64,000 nt of DNA, from NCBI RefSeq assembly GCF_000203815.1, contig NW_004457737.1, positions 248,001 to 312,000 on the forward strand, in the 5' to 3' direction. The stretch comes from Cavenderia fasciculata. Lineage: Eukaryota > Evosea > Eumycetozoa > Acytosteliales > Cavenderiaceae. How positions within the stretch are numbered: position 1 is the first letter of the stretch; the number at the start of each line of letters is the position of its first letter. A model generated the notes under the pieces. The model did no database searches, had not been told where the DNA came from, and saw only the letters and a list, made by a program, of their open reading frames with translations. The translations under genes and the position numbers were made by a program. Below are positions 34,049 to 44,482 of this stretch, piece after piece.

Positions 34049-37002
34049 TTATTTATTAATATTTCTTTGACCAAAGAATTTAGTAAAAGAGGAAAGAGTT
34101 TTATCAACCTTGTTTATATATTTCTCGAGTAATTCAGTCTTGTCGCCAGCCTTGATACCTTTGAGTTCCATGATCTTTTGAAAGTCCTTGTCTGAACCTT
34201 CGGGGATGAGAGCATTGTATGTATCGACCAAAGCGTCGTTTGGACACCCAACCACCTTGAGGATAGCTTCGGCTTTACCAAACTCCTTGTTGACGAGGTT
34301 TGTGTAACGGGTATGTGAAGTGCCGTCTTTGAGTTTGCCTGGTAATTCGAGGAAACAAGTCTTGATAGTTGTGATATCGAGTAGAATACCTTGTGATCCA
34401 ATCTCTGAAATCTTTTCGCACTTGTAGATGGATTGTGTGACTGAAAAGATAAAGCTAGCAGCAAATACATCACAGAAATATTTGTAGTGAGCGGTTGAGA
34501 GATGAGCAACAATCAAGTTGCTAGCGTCGTTGATGATCATCAAGATCTGGTCGACATAGGGTGAGTGATCACCAACGTATTGATGGTTAACCCAATCGAT
34601 TCGTGTCATGGTCTGCATATGTGGTGCAAGACGTGCTTCAATACCACCAACCAACGATTTAATCGCCTTGGCAATGACACTAGAGAATTCATTTTGTTCA
34701 GGTTTCAAATCAATCTTTTCAACGTATGGTCCGTCAATCACTCTCTTGAATCTTTCTGTAATTTGATTAATCGTCTTGTTTACATATTCAGATGTATTAA
34801 TAATAAAACATATTGTCTTGTCCTCTGATTGTTCATGAATTCTTCCAACATCCCTAAAATAGAAAATAGAAATTAATTAATAAATATTATTTGTTTCTTT
34901 ATCTTTTTTTTCTTTTTTCTTTTCTTTTACATACATATGAATTTTGTTTGATAAAATGGTAGAATATTGAGAAAGATATTTTTTAAATAGAATAAATAGA
35001 GAATAAAAGGTTTGACCTCTGGAATAGGTAGAGCAACGATCCATGGCAGAACGGAAATACATGATGAGATCGGTGGCACTAGAGAGTACCTTGTTGATGG
35101 CATCTTCATCAACATACCATCTCTCTTCACTTTCGAGTTTACGAAGGGTTTCTTCAAATTCTTGATCCTCTTTTTTGATGTACAACTCCATGTATGGATC
35201 AAAGCATTGAGAGATGATACCCTTGAATCTTTCGTATGAACGCAATTCTACCACTGGTTTTGAAACCATCGTTGGTGATTTGCCAGCTGGATCCGATGAC
35301 AATGAAGTACTACTCTCATTACGTTCCATCTCTTTCTTTTTGAGTCTTTGTTTATAACGTTCCGATACAGATTCAACAACTCCATTGGTAGTTGGTGATT
35401 GTTGATTATTCTCCATTTTCTCTCCCATAAAATCTTCATCTTCATCTTCATCTTCTTCTTCTTCCTCTTCTCCTCTAAAATCATTTTGATTATTATTATT
35501 TAAATCTTCTGATAATAACTAAAAAACAAATAAAAAGTACGGCGGTTGTTAGTATATTCATGTATGAGTATATATTTATATTTATATTTACTCTTGGTGA
35601 TTCCTTTGAATTCTTTGCAAATAAAGCATAGATATGCTTTTCAAACTCTATAGTTATATTTAATACATTCAATAATACAGTAATATCAATATTTCTACTA
35701 TTATTTTGTAAAATATCTGATAATGACCGTCTAAAAAATAAATATAATTAATTAATAAATTATTCTATACTACTTCTTTTTGTTTTCTTTTTTACCTTGT
35801 AGCAACACAAAAAGCAAAAGTAATTTCTTCTTCCATTTTCCATTCTGGAGGGAATACATTTGCATATTCTTCAGAGAATACCTTTAATTGACGTTTCAAC
35901 CAACTGTATCTCTTTTTGGTATACTCTAGACTGTTTTGCTCAGAGCCTGGACCAAAGGCACTCTTGTAGTTGGCCAATTGAATGTCATAGAACCAATGAA
36001 GGAAATCATTTTTCATAGAGGCGCCAAGAGCATCGATCACGTAGCATGCACTCTTCCATCTATTCTCTTCACCAGGTCTGAGTTGATTGCTTGTGAATGG
36101 GATATAGTTTCTAAAGTCTTCATAGATTTGAGTCTTTACTTTATCTCTAATCGCCTCCAATTCACTATACAATGATGCAATCTTTGGTGAATCACGATAA
36201 TCTTTAAATCCATCGGCAAATTGTGATGTTGCCTCTAACAAATTAGCAACTCTACCATATTGTTTTAAATCTACCATTTCTTTTAATTGTTTTGTACCAG
36301 TAACTTTAAAAAGAAAAAAGAAAATAAAAGAAAAAGTATTAATATATATACATATATCTATCTCTATTCAATTTAGTTTTACTTGTTTCTTACCCATCAT
36401 ATGTAATCTTTTTAAAGTTGTAATAGCAGTTGTTAAATTCTTTTTAGCACAATCCAATGATTTGATATCTTTACAAATCTCTGTGACCATTTGTTCAGAT
36501 TTGATAGCCTTTGATTTAATGTCACCAATCTTTGTCAGTAGTTCATTGATTGATCGTTTTGCATTCTCTAGGTCTTCTTTACCCTTTGACCCAGTTGAAC
36601 TCTGTAATCTAACCTCTTGAATAATCTCTTCATCAATCTTGTGAATCTTTATATGTAATTTATTCATAAATGAATCAATATGTACCAATGATTGTTCTAA
36701 ATATATATTGATAGATATGATTGTGATTGATCGCGATTAGTAAAACCTAGGTTCATTCAATATCATCATCATGATCAAGTTCAAACTTCTACAATTCAAT
36801 TCTATTCTATTCTATTCTGTGTTGATGACATACCAGAAGTAAAGTTATCGTTGATAAATGTAACAGGGTTAAAGTCATGACGATCGATTGGGTCTTGACT
36901 TGGGATGATGTCATTGATGGCTGCTTGCAATGAAGGACTAAACATGTCATTACTCCATTGAACACTTCCTTCAAGTGAAGGAGGTACTAATGTCTTGTCC
37001 AT
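34049..37002 (-). CDS. vps53: Vps53, GARP/EARP tethering complex subunit
   Basis: Six exons (37002-36834, 36696-36394, 36303-35796, 35730-35592, 35518-34935, 34853-34049) encode 835 residues, matching the usual ~800. The N-terminus matches the Vps53 family (FNPVTFINDNF), then comes a long coiled coil (EEIIQEVRLQSS to TAITTLKRLHMM) and the helical body VDLKQYGRVANLLEATSQF, typical of GARP/exocyst rods. The C-terminal part has FKRVIDGPYVEKIDLKPEQN and ends with a conserved-looking small domain. Vps53 with Vps51, Vps52 and Vps54 (or Vps50) tethers endosome-derived vesicles at the trans-Golgi or recycling endosomes. An acidic Glu/Asp run near residue 390 and a basic Ser-rich linker are low-complexity inserts. 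Every intron joins in phase. Confidence 0.9.
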
Positions 37003-37227
37003 TGTGTGTGTGTGTATATATGTATGTGCTAACTATAGTACTACTACAAACTACTATGAAAACTCCTACTGCTACTATTAAAATCAAATTATTAAAATTT
37101 AATTCAAGTCGCTTGAAGAGAATCTTCATTTGTGTTTTTTGTTTAAATTTAATTCATGTATTTATTTTAACTTGAATAAAAATAAAGATCAATAGTCGAC
37201 CTTCTAAAGGTGAATAAAATGGTTTGA

Positions 37228-39350
37228 TCATGATGAGAGAATGGATGTGAGTAACAGTGTCTCAATGTCCAATGACTGACAAGATCCAATGTTAATTGTG
37301 AATTTGAAAGTGAACCCCTCTGGATGGCTCTGTGGGAACATGGAAAAGCACTTCTCCTGTATTGTTTGTGCTGAAATGGCCTTTGCATTCTCCAAAGTTT
37401 TGTCTGTATCATTGGATGGACTGATAAAAAAAAGGTGGTGCATTCCATTTTCGTGACTGTGAGATTTGAGTTGGTAAACATATGCATAGACATGGGCAAG
37501 CAGATTCTTGATGCTTTGTTTGGTTGATGATCGTTTGCATGATCCCCAATAGTAATGTCCATCTCCACTGCTTGCCATGACATCGATCTCTGCATTAATT
37601 GAAGCCCAGTGTCTATCGTCAACCTCAACGTCGCGCCCCTGTTTAGATCATATGTGTTAGTAAAAATAATATTTCCGCACACATATGCGGTAACATACAG
37701 TTGAGCGAGCAATATATTGTTTGAAATGACTTCTTGCAATTTCTTCCAAAACAAATCCTTCTAAAACGGTGTACTTTTCCAAAGTAGACTCCAATGACGC
37801 TCTGAATGGATTGTCAATAACAAATAAACGATTTGGATTGTTACTAAAGTAGCACTTCTTATCAACCACCAGTTTGCAATTGATCAGATCGTCGATATGC
37901 TTCTCTACAGTTGCAGAAAGGCAGTCAGTTTCCTTGCTAAAGGTTGTAATGATGTTTTTGCCATTTAATTTCCAAATTGCTCGTAAAAGTGAAACTTGGA
38001 AGTCACTGAGCTCGTTGACGTACTGAGTGGCCGAGTTGAATAATTTAGAAAGTCTATTTTGAATAGTCATTTCCATCTGATGTGGGGAGGGATGAACGAT
38101 ATCCTTTTTTGAGCGGGCAAAAATATGATATTAGAAACGAATTCAAACCTTGGTTTATATTTTATGTTTTGGCTTACCTCTATAAAAGTATCATAATATC
38201 CAATTACTCCATCTAGTGCAGCGTAGATTGTTAAAAATTGCTCTTTTGAAATTTGAGGATTGATCTGTTTTACGAGTTTGAAAGATTTGGTGGCAGAGAG
38301 AGGTTTAAACCAAATTGTTTCGAAAAATCTTCCGTGGATTGGATTGAGCTCCGCTCCGATTTGTGTGACGTGAGAGCCGACGAGGACAATAGCTCCCTTG
38401 AATGGACCAACGTCTAATACGCTCTAAATTGGAATGCTGGTTAATAAAGAAGAGAAGAGGATAATGTCCCAAATGCCAACTTACACGAAGACCATCAAAG
38501 AAATGACCCGGGAGGATTTGGAATTCATCCAATATGACAATAGCTCCACAGTCAAGATACCATCGAAGTAGTGGTTCAAATGTTGACATTCTTGTTGGTC
38601 GGACAGGTGGTGGTGGGACTACTGATCTGGTAGCTATTGTGTGGAACTTTTCGAAAAACGATTCAATGTCTCGAGAGCAGTCCACAAAGATTACTGCCCT
38701 GCCACTTTCTTGATATTGTCTTCCAACATACTTGAGGGTAAATGATTTCCCAATTCTTCGTCTTCCTTTGACAACCAGCCTACAATTTGGTACTCCAAGT
38801 AAGTCACCTATTTTTTGTTGAAAAGACAATTCCAAGACTGGCATGTTATCATGATTGGGTCTTGGCAATGATATTAACCCGTTATGATCCGAACTCGAAT
38901 CTTGTACGATATAGTCGAAATAAAAGAAGAAGAAGAAGAATAACAAATAGTGATGATTAGTAGAAATGATTTGGGTAATGTGATTGTTCGTAAGCGTACC
39001 TTGTTGTTGTTGTTGTTGTTGTTGTTTGAGTTGGTGGTCATTTATTCGTTTCTGAAGGTTATCAAATAAATCAAAGCCAAAGCGAGGTGATTTATCTTTA
39101 AAGTTGTCCTTTGAAAGAGAAACAAGCAGAGAACCCTTTATCTCAAAAGAGCTTTTGAAATCAAATTCTGTGCCTGTTGGGTACTCGTCTTTAATGTTCT
39201 CTATCCATGCTTTTACATCATCAAAATCCCAATCCTTTGGTGCTGGTTTGTAAAGAATAATAATATATTAAGTTTGATTTTACACTTAAATGCGAACTGC
39301 ATTAATCTGCTCTTACCTTTGTTATTATATGTAGCAACTGGTGTTGTCAT
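37228..39350 (-). CDS. SAM-like / archaeal-type ATPase / winged-helix / PD-(D/E)XK-like fusion protein
   Basis: Six exons (39350-39317, 39242-39000, 38900-38485, 38423-38178, 38103-37699, 37638-37228) join in phase into 584 residues. Residues ~14-80 look like a SAM domain (DWDFDDVKAWIENI, later FGFDLFDNLQKRI), then a poly-Gln run. A P-loop ATPase follows: Walker A GRRRIGKS (138-145), Walker B AIVILDEFQ (212-220) and VLVGSHVTQIG (~245) placed like a sensor. Residues ~314-448 resemble a winged helix (FQVSLLRAIWKL, TVEKHIDDLINCKLV). The last domain has EIDVMASS (Glu-465, Asp-467) and YYWGSCKRS (Lys-483), the D..(D/E)xK pattern of restriction-type nucleases. This order matches prokaryotic ATPase_2-DUF234 proteins. 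Crinkler-type NTPase-nuclease proteins are an alternative. The biological role is unknown. Confidence 0.78.
38901..38999 (-). repeat. Intron-borne repeat, copy A (intron 2 of the ATPase fusion gene)
   Basis: On the minus strand this 99-bp intron contains AACAATCACATTA, then an ACTAATCATCA stretch and a (TTC)n tract. It shares this core with copies B and C about 1.1-1.6 kb away. It is the most diverged of the three. Confidence 0.75.
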
Positions 39351-40005
39351 TCGCGATGGTATGGTATTGTAAGCTGTGAAGAAGTCAGTTAATGACTGAT
39401 TATTATTATTATAAGAAGAAGATCATGATGATTCCCACATGTACTAATATTATTATTATTCTTTTTTTTTTGTTTGGTTTATTTTAATACTAGTACAATC
39501 TATTCTTTAGGTTAGATATCAATGAAACTGCTTCCTATCTTGTTCATCTCAACTCTAGAGTTGAAAGTTAAGTTTATAATATTATAAGTCTTGAGGACCG
39601 ATTTTATAACAATAAAAAAAAATAAGTGAACTTCAAAAACAAATATTATTAGAGAAGAGTTGAGAAAACTAATTAGAATAATAATTATTAAATCATACAC
39701 TATTATTTGTTTATACACAATAGAGCAATAGATTATCCAATTTTTATTTATATATATATATTTATTTATCCATTCCCAACCAAAAGTAACCTCCATCTAG
39801 CTAGACCATTTATTAATATTATTGATATCATTTAGAAAACACAATTCCTTTCTATTAGACTCATTAACCATTTATCACTTGCTGGTGTTATCCAACAAGT
39901 AAAAAAGGAGTTAATGGATCTAACAAAAAAGAATTATTATAATACTTGTCAAAAGTAAGTACTTTTACTCTAAATGCAAAAAAAATATATTTCTGGTTTC
40001 TCTTC
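39351..40005. other. Upstream region of the ATPase fusion gene; no gene seen
   Basis: AT-rich DNA with T-runs near 39460. A minus-strand open frame near 39512-39796 is low-complexity Ile/Phe/Tyr-rich and has no family signal. Confidence 0.5.
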
Positions 40006-40095
40006 TTAAAATAGCCAAAACAATACGACAAAACCAACAGTCGCAACAGCTAGTATCATTGATCCAGATATTTTTGAACAGAGAAAGTCAGAATA

Positions 40096-40204
40096 CTGTT
40101 AAAAAGAGGAAAGAAAAGAAGAAGAAGAAGAAGAAGAAGAACAAATAAATCAATTTGATGATTAGTAAAAATGGTTTTGATAATGTGATTGTTTGCTAGC
40201 TTAC
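40096..40204 (-). repeat. Intron-borne repeat, copy B
   Basis: This 109-bp intron-like segment has donor GTAAGC and acceptor AACAG on the minus strand. It shares CAAACAATCACATTATCAAA, a CATTTT.ACTAATCATCAA stretch and a (TTC)n tract with copy C. Confidence 0.8.
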
Positions 40205-40483
40205 CTTGTATATCCTTGATGCGTCTGGATCCCTCACTGTTCGGTTGAGATTGTTACCGTGGTTATCACGGTACCACTTCCTTGCCATTCTAATGACGGC
40301 ATAGGTAACAAATCCTAAAATAATAATTGTGGATACAACAATCATTATTATTTTCCATTTTGGATATGGATCAGTTTCACAGTAACTGTCATCTCCGACA
40401 GTTTGATCAGCACCAAGAAGAATTCCGTTGAATGCTGGGTCTAGTTCAACGGATTGGCTGAATTGTGGAATTCAACATTCGTA

Positions 40484-40573
40484 CTGTTGAAAGAGTGAAG
40501 AAGAAGAAGAAGAATTGGATTGATGATTAGTTAAAATGTTTTTGATAATGTGATTGTTTGATAGCTTGCTTAC
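40484..40573 (-). repeat. Intron-borne repeat, copy C
   Basis: This 90-bp intron-like segment has the same donor (GTAAGC) and acceptor (AACAG) as copy B and a nearly identical core. It sits immediately upstream of the IPQFSQSVEL coding piece of the relic. Confidence 0.8.
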
Positions 40574-40762
40574 CTTGTTGTTAACTCGAGTTGGACTATT
40601 CTAAAAAGAAATATGAATAAATAAAAGATTGGGTGACTCCCTTCACTTTAATGCCTTCCTCATGACATGTTTTTCATCCTCGGTAGGAGGAATTCTTTTG
40701 AGAACACTTGAGGCTTGAGGATATCAATGATCCTGTCTACCTTTGACAGGTGGTGTTGTCAT

Positions 40763-41367
40763 TGAATTGATTGATTGTTCAACAACTCTAATATTATTAT
40801 CTCTTGAGGGAACTGATTATTAAACAAAAAAAAACAATGAACTCACCAAAAACATGATGTTGGTATAATATTCATTTTTTATTACTAAAAAAAAAAAATA
40901 AACAAAAAATTTAATTTTTAAAATATTTTTATTATCCCTATTGGATTATAGGTAATAATCTTCTTTTCATAGTGATAAGATTATCCTTTTGACTGTTTTT
41001 TTTTAACCACTTTTTTTTTTTTTTTGCAGTTTTCTTTTTTTTTTTTTTGATCAAAATTATTCGATGAAAATTTGAACTGGAAGGGTTTGTTTGCTGCGGC
41101 AAAAATAGATTTTTTATCTTTTATAAATGGGCTATCCCGCTGGTCGATTTAAAGTTCATCATCCTCCTCTTTTCTTTTTTAATAAATAAACTAACACTTT
41201 ATTTGTATTTGTATCATTATCTAATCTATCTATCCAACAACATAATCATCATCATCATCACACCTTTTAAAATACTATTTGTAAATATATACCAAAGTAT
41301 CGTCAGTATTTTAATCATTCAACACAAACAAACAAACTAAAACAAAAGAAAAGAAAAGAAAAGAAAA
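40763..41367. other. Upstream region of the permuted-Ras gene
   Basis: Long A- and T-runs (40880-40910, 41010-41050) and an AG-rich AAAGA repeat just before the start (41340-41365) are visible. No reading frame or RNA gene is supportable. Confidence 0.5.
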
Positions 41368-43951
41368 ATGGAGATTGGATCAGAACATATATTATTTCAA
41401 GGTGAACCACAACTAGAACACTTTGAAGAAAAGGAGTTAGAGTACAAGAATGTCAATGTCGGTACGATGGACATGTCCTCTATCTACTCTAAAACAAACC
41501 TTGATAGTTCTACTTGTCTATTAGACATTCTCGATACTGCCGGACAAGAGGAATACTCTTGCATGAGTATGTATACAATCAAAAGAAAGAAATATATATA
41601 TGAATACTTACTTTACTTTTTGATTTGTAGGAGACCAATATGTCAGAACTGGAGACTGTTTTGTTATTGTGTATGATGTGACGAATAGAAGATCATTTGA
41701 TGAGGTTGAACCTCTCAAAAGACATGTTGAACGTGTCAAGGATTGTAATGACACGCCTGTCATTATCGTTGGAAACAAGGTCGACAGAACATCGGAGCGT
41801 GCAGTGTCGACAGCCGAGGGAGAGAGCTTGGCTAGAAGTCTGGGCTGCTTGTTTATCGAGACGTCGGCCAAGACTGCCAAGAATGTGCAAGAGACATTCT
41901 TTGCGATTGTACGTTCCACCCCTCGTAGATCAATGGTCTACAAGATCGTTGTGATTGGAGACGGTGGTGTTGGCAAGTCAGCCATCATCATCCAGTTTAT
42001 CCAAGGTCACTTTGTCGACGAGTATGATCCTACCATTGAAGACTCTTATCGTAAGCAATGTTGTATTCCAGGTCTCAAAGCACTAGAATCGGAAAGCAAG
42101 AGTAAGAGCAAGTCATCATCATCATCAAGTGGAGGAGGATTGTTAAGCAAGTTATTTGGTAGCAAGTCATCATCTACATCTACTTCATCAACTTCATCAA
42201 CTTCATCAAAAAAGGAAGGTAATATTACAACACCTGCACTTGATAGTAATGTATTGTACAGTACAATGAGTTCATTGTCATCCAACTCTACTATTATGAC
42301 TGGTGATCCATTCGCATGTAATGGATGTAATGTCATCCTCAACCGATTCTCTAATATTTATAAATCATCGGGTGATGGAGCATCGACAACCGATTGGAAA
42401 TGCGAGTTTTGTTCGCAGGTAAACAAAGATATCAAGTTGGCAAGCGACGAAATTCCAGGCAAGAATGATGTAGAGTATATCTTGTCAACTCCAGCTACCG
42501 CTGCTGAAGCAAAGGGATCGCGTGAAGAATCAATCATTGTCTATTGTATTGATGTTTCGGGATCGATGGGTATTACAAGTGAAATCCCATCCCTACAAAC
42601 TGAATGGAAGAATCTTCGTGCAAAGGGTCGTGGTGGTGCCGCTGCTGCTCCTTCATCCTCTTCATCAGCATCATTCATTTCAAGATTAGAATGTATCCAA
42701 ACAAGTATTCCTACAATGTTGGACCGTTTGAATTTACAGTACCCAAACAAACGTGTTGTATTGGTCACCTTTTCCAACGACGTTGTTGTACATGGATTCA
42801 AGGAGAGTGATGACGGTACAACTGTGACGGGTGACAAGTTGGACGAGTACGATACATTGGTCGAGGTTGGCAAACAGTTTAGCTACGAGTCGTTGCCACG
42901 TGTCTGCGAAGGAAACGAGTTGCTCAAGAAGCGTGTCAAGGCACTCGAACCCATTCAATCGACTGCTCTCGGACCTGCTCTATTGGTGTCTGCCGCTATC
43001 GCCGGCCAGCGTCCCTTTGGTGAGATTGTCATTTGCACGGACGGTATGCCCAACATGGGTCTCGGCGCCATCGAAGACATGCCCCTCGCACCAGCCCGCG
43101 CCTTTTACGAACGCGTCACAGCCTTTGCCAACAAGAACAAGACCTCTGTGTCAATCCTCGGTATCAGCGGCTGCGAGATTGATCTCGGTGTGATTGGACG
43201 TGTCTCTGAAGACACCAAGGGCAAGGTCACAACCATCCACCCACTCGAAATGGCCCGTGAAATCCGTAAACTTACACAAAACCCAGTTATTGCCACCGAC
43301 GTTGAAATGTCAGTCATCTTGCATCCCCATCTCGAATTTAACAAGTATGATTCCAAGCAAGGACTGAGTAGAGTAGTACGCGAGTTTAGCAATGTGACCA
43401 ACGAGACTGATCTCTCCTTTTTGTTCCAACCACGTGCCAAGGTTGGTGCCAAGGACGTGTTGCGCGAATACCCATTCCAAGTGCAAATCAAGTACACCAA
43501 GCTTGATGGTATGAGATGCATGCGTGTTGTGTCGGCCAGCCTTCCATCGACCGCCAAGCGTGCCGTCTCTGACAAGTCTGCCAATGTCGGTCTCCTCGGC
43601 ATTGCCTTTGCCCAACATGCTGCTCAAATGGCCACCGAGGGTGATCACATGACCGCACGTGTATTCCTCAAGTCGGCCAAGAGATACCTCGAACGTGTCA
43701 GAAGCTCCGACGAACAATACGAAGAGTACTACAACTACACCGTGCAAGCCACCTCACTCGAAGACAAACTTGTCGAATGTCTCATCAACAAGGATAAAAA
43801 GGTTGAAAAGATCTCTGACGATGCCAACAAGGTCTTCTTCTCAATGAAGAATATGCATAAAGCAGTTGTCATTAGTGGTGCCAAAAAGGATATCTCTAGA
43901 AGAAAAGGTGATGTTGAAATTAACAAACAATATTATGATATTACTTTTTAA
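41368..43951 (+). CDS. cpras1: Circularly permuted Ras GTPase fused to zinc finger and VWA domain
   Basis: Two exons (41368-41566, 41631-43951) encode 839 residues. The Ras motifs are in rotated order. G3 (LLDILDTAGQEEYSCMRDQY, residues ~50-70), G4 (IIVGNKVD) and G5 (ETSAK) come first. Then, after FAIVRSTPRRSM, come G1 (KIVVIGDGGVGKSAII) and switch I (DEYDPTIEDSYRKQ, ~200). A Ser-rich linker, a CxxC..CxxC zinc finger (CNGCN, CEFCSQ, ~300-335) and a VWA domain with DVSGSM follow. A helical C-terminus (ARVFLKSAKRYLERV) ends the protein. This is the architecture of Dictyostelium circularly permutated Ras protein 1, of similar length. All nucleotide-binding motifs are present, so GTP binding is likely. 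The VWA metal site (DxSxS, with the Thr and Asp of VICTDGMPN) looks intact. Cellular role unknown. Confidence 0.93.
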
Positions 43952-44482
43952 ATTTTAAATTTAAATAAATTACTTTCTTTTTTTCAATGTATATAGTATT
44001 TTATTTTATATATTTTTACTTTCAAATATTATTATTTATTTATCTCTATCTCTATCTATTATGGGCCGATCATTTAGTAAATACAAGCCAACTGGTGTGT
44101 ATGTTAGGCAGGCAAAGTTTCATTTCAGGAGAGCTTCTTCCTGAATGGAATTATGCATTGTTTTGATAACTAAACAAAAAAAAAAGAAAAAATTGTGAAT
44201 AAAAGATGATCATGTACCATTTGGGTTTCAGTGTATTAATATTTACATAAATCTGTATCATTCTAGAATATATATAAAGTAGCAAATCAAAATGTAACCT
44301 TGGTGAAAATACAATGACACAAAAGAACACAAGTTCCACGATTGAAAATCGAATCGACATGTTTCAGATATTTTGAAACAATGATTATAAATATGTCCTT
44401 CCTTATTTACGATATGTAATTACATTTCAACAAAGAAGAGATTCAAGAGATATATATTTGATTTGTTTATTTATTTAAGAAA
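43952..44482. other. Intergenic region between two plus-strand genes
   Basis: This holds the 3' flank of the permuted-Ras gene and the promoter region of the LRR receptor. A small stem (TTTCAGGAGAGCTTCTTCCTGAA, about 44122-44146) is visible. No gene is supportable. Confidence 0.45.

Larger units (their letters stand above)
40006..40762 (-). pseudogene. Scrambled relic: ComC-type C-terminus, with a start resembling the ATPase fusion gene
   Basis: Reading from 40762, a start exon MTTPPVKG with donor GTAGAC (40762-40741) parallels the MTTPVATYNNK start exon of the neighbouring ATPase gene, both ending in phase 1. Between the two intron-like repeats (40483-40205) lies a ComC-type C-terminus: IPQFSQSVELDPAFNGILLG and a membrane helix KIIMIVVSTIIILGFVTYAV with a basic tail. 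The last segment (40095-40006) reads ISGSMILAVATVGFVVLFW and then a stop. An in-frame stop precedes IPQFSQ, and most of a receptor is missing. It is either a relic or a chimera of two families; it is unlikely to encode a working protein. Confidence 0.6.

Noticed and set aside
39512-39796. 94-codon minus-strand frame upstream of the ATPase fusion gene
   Set aside because: Ile/Phe/Tyr-rich translation of AT-rich DNA, with no splice logic or family match.
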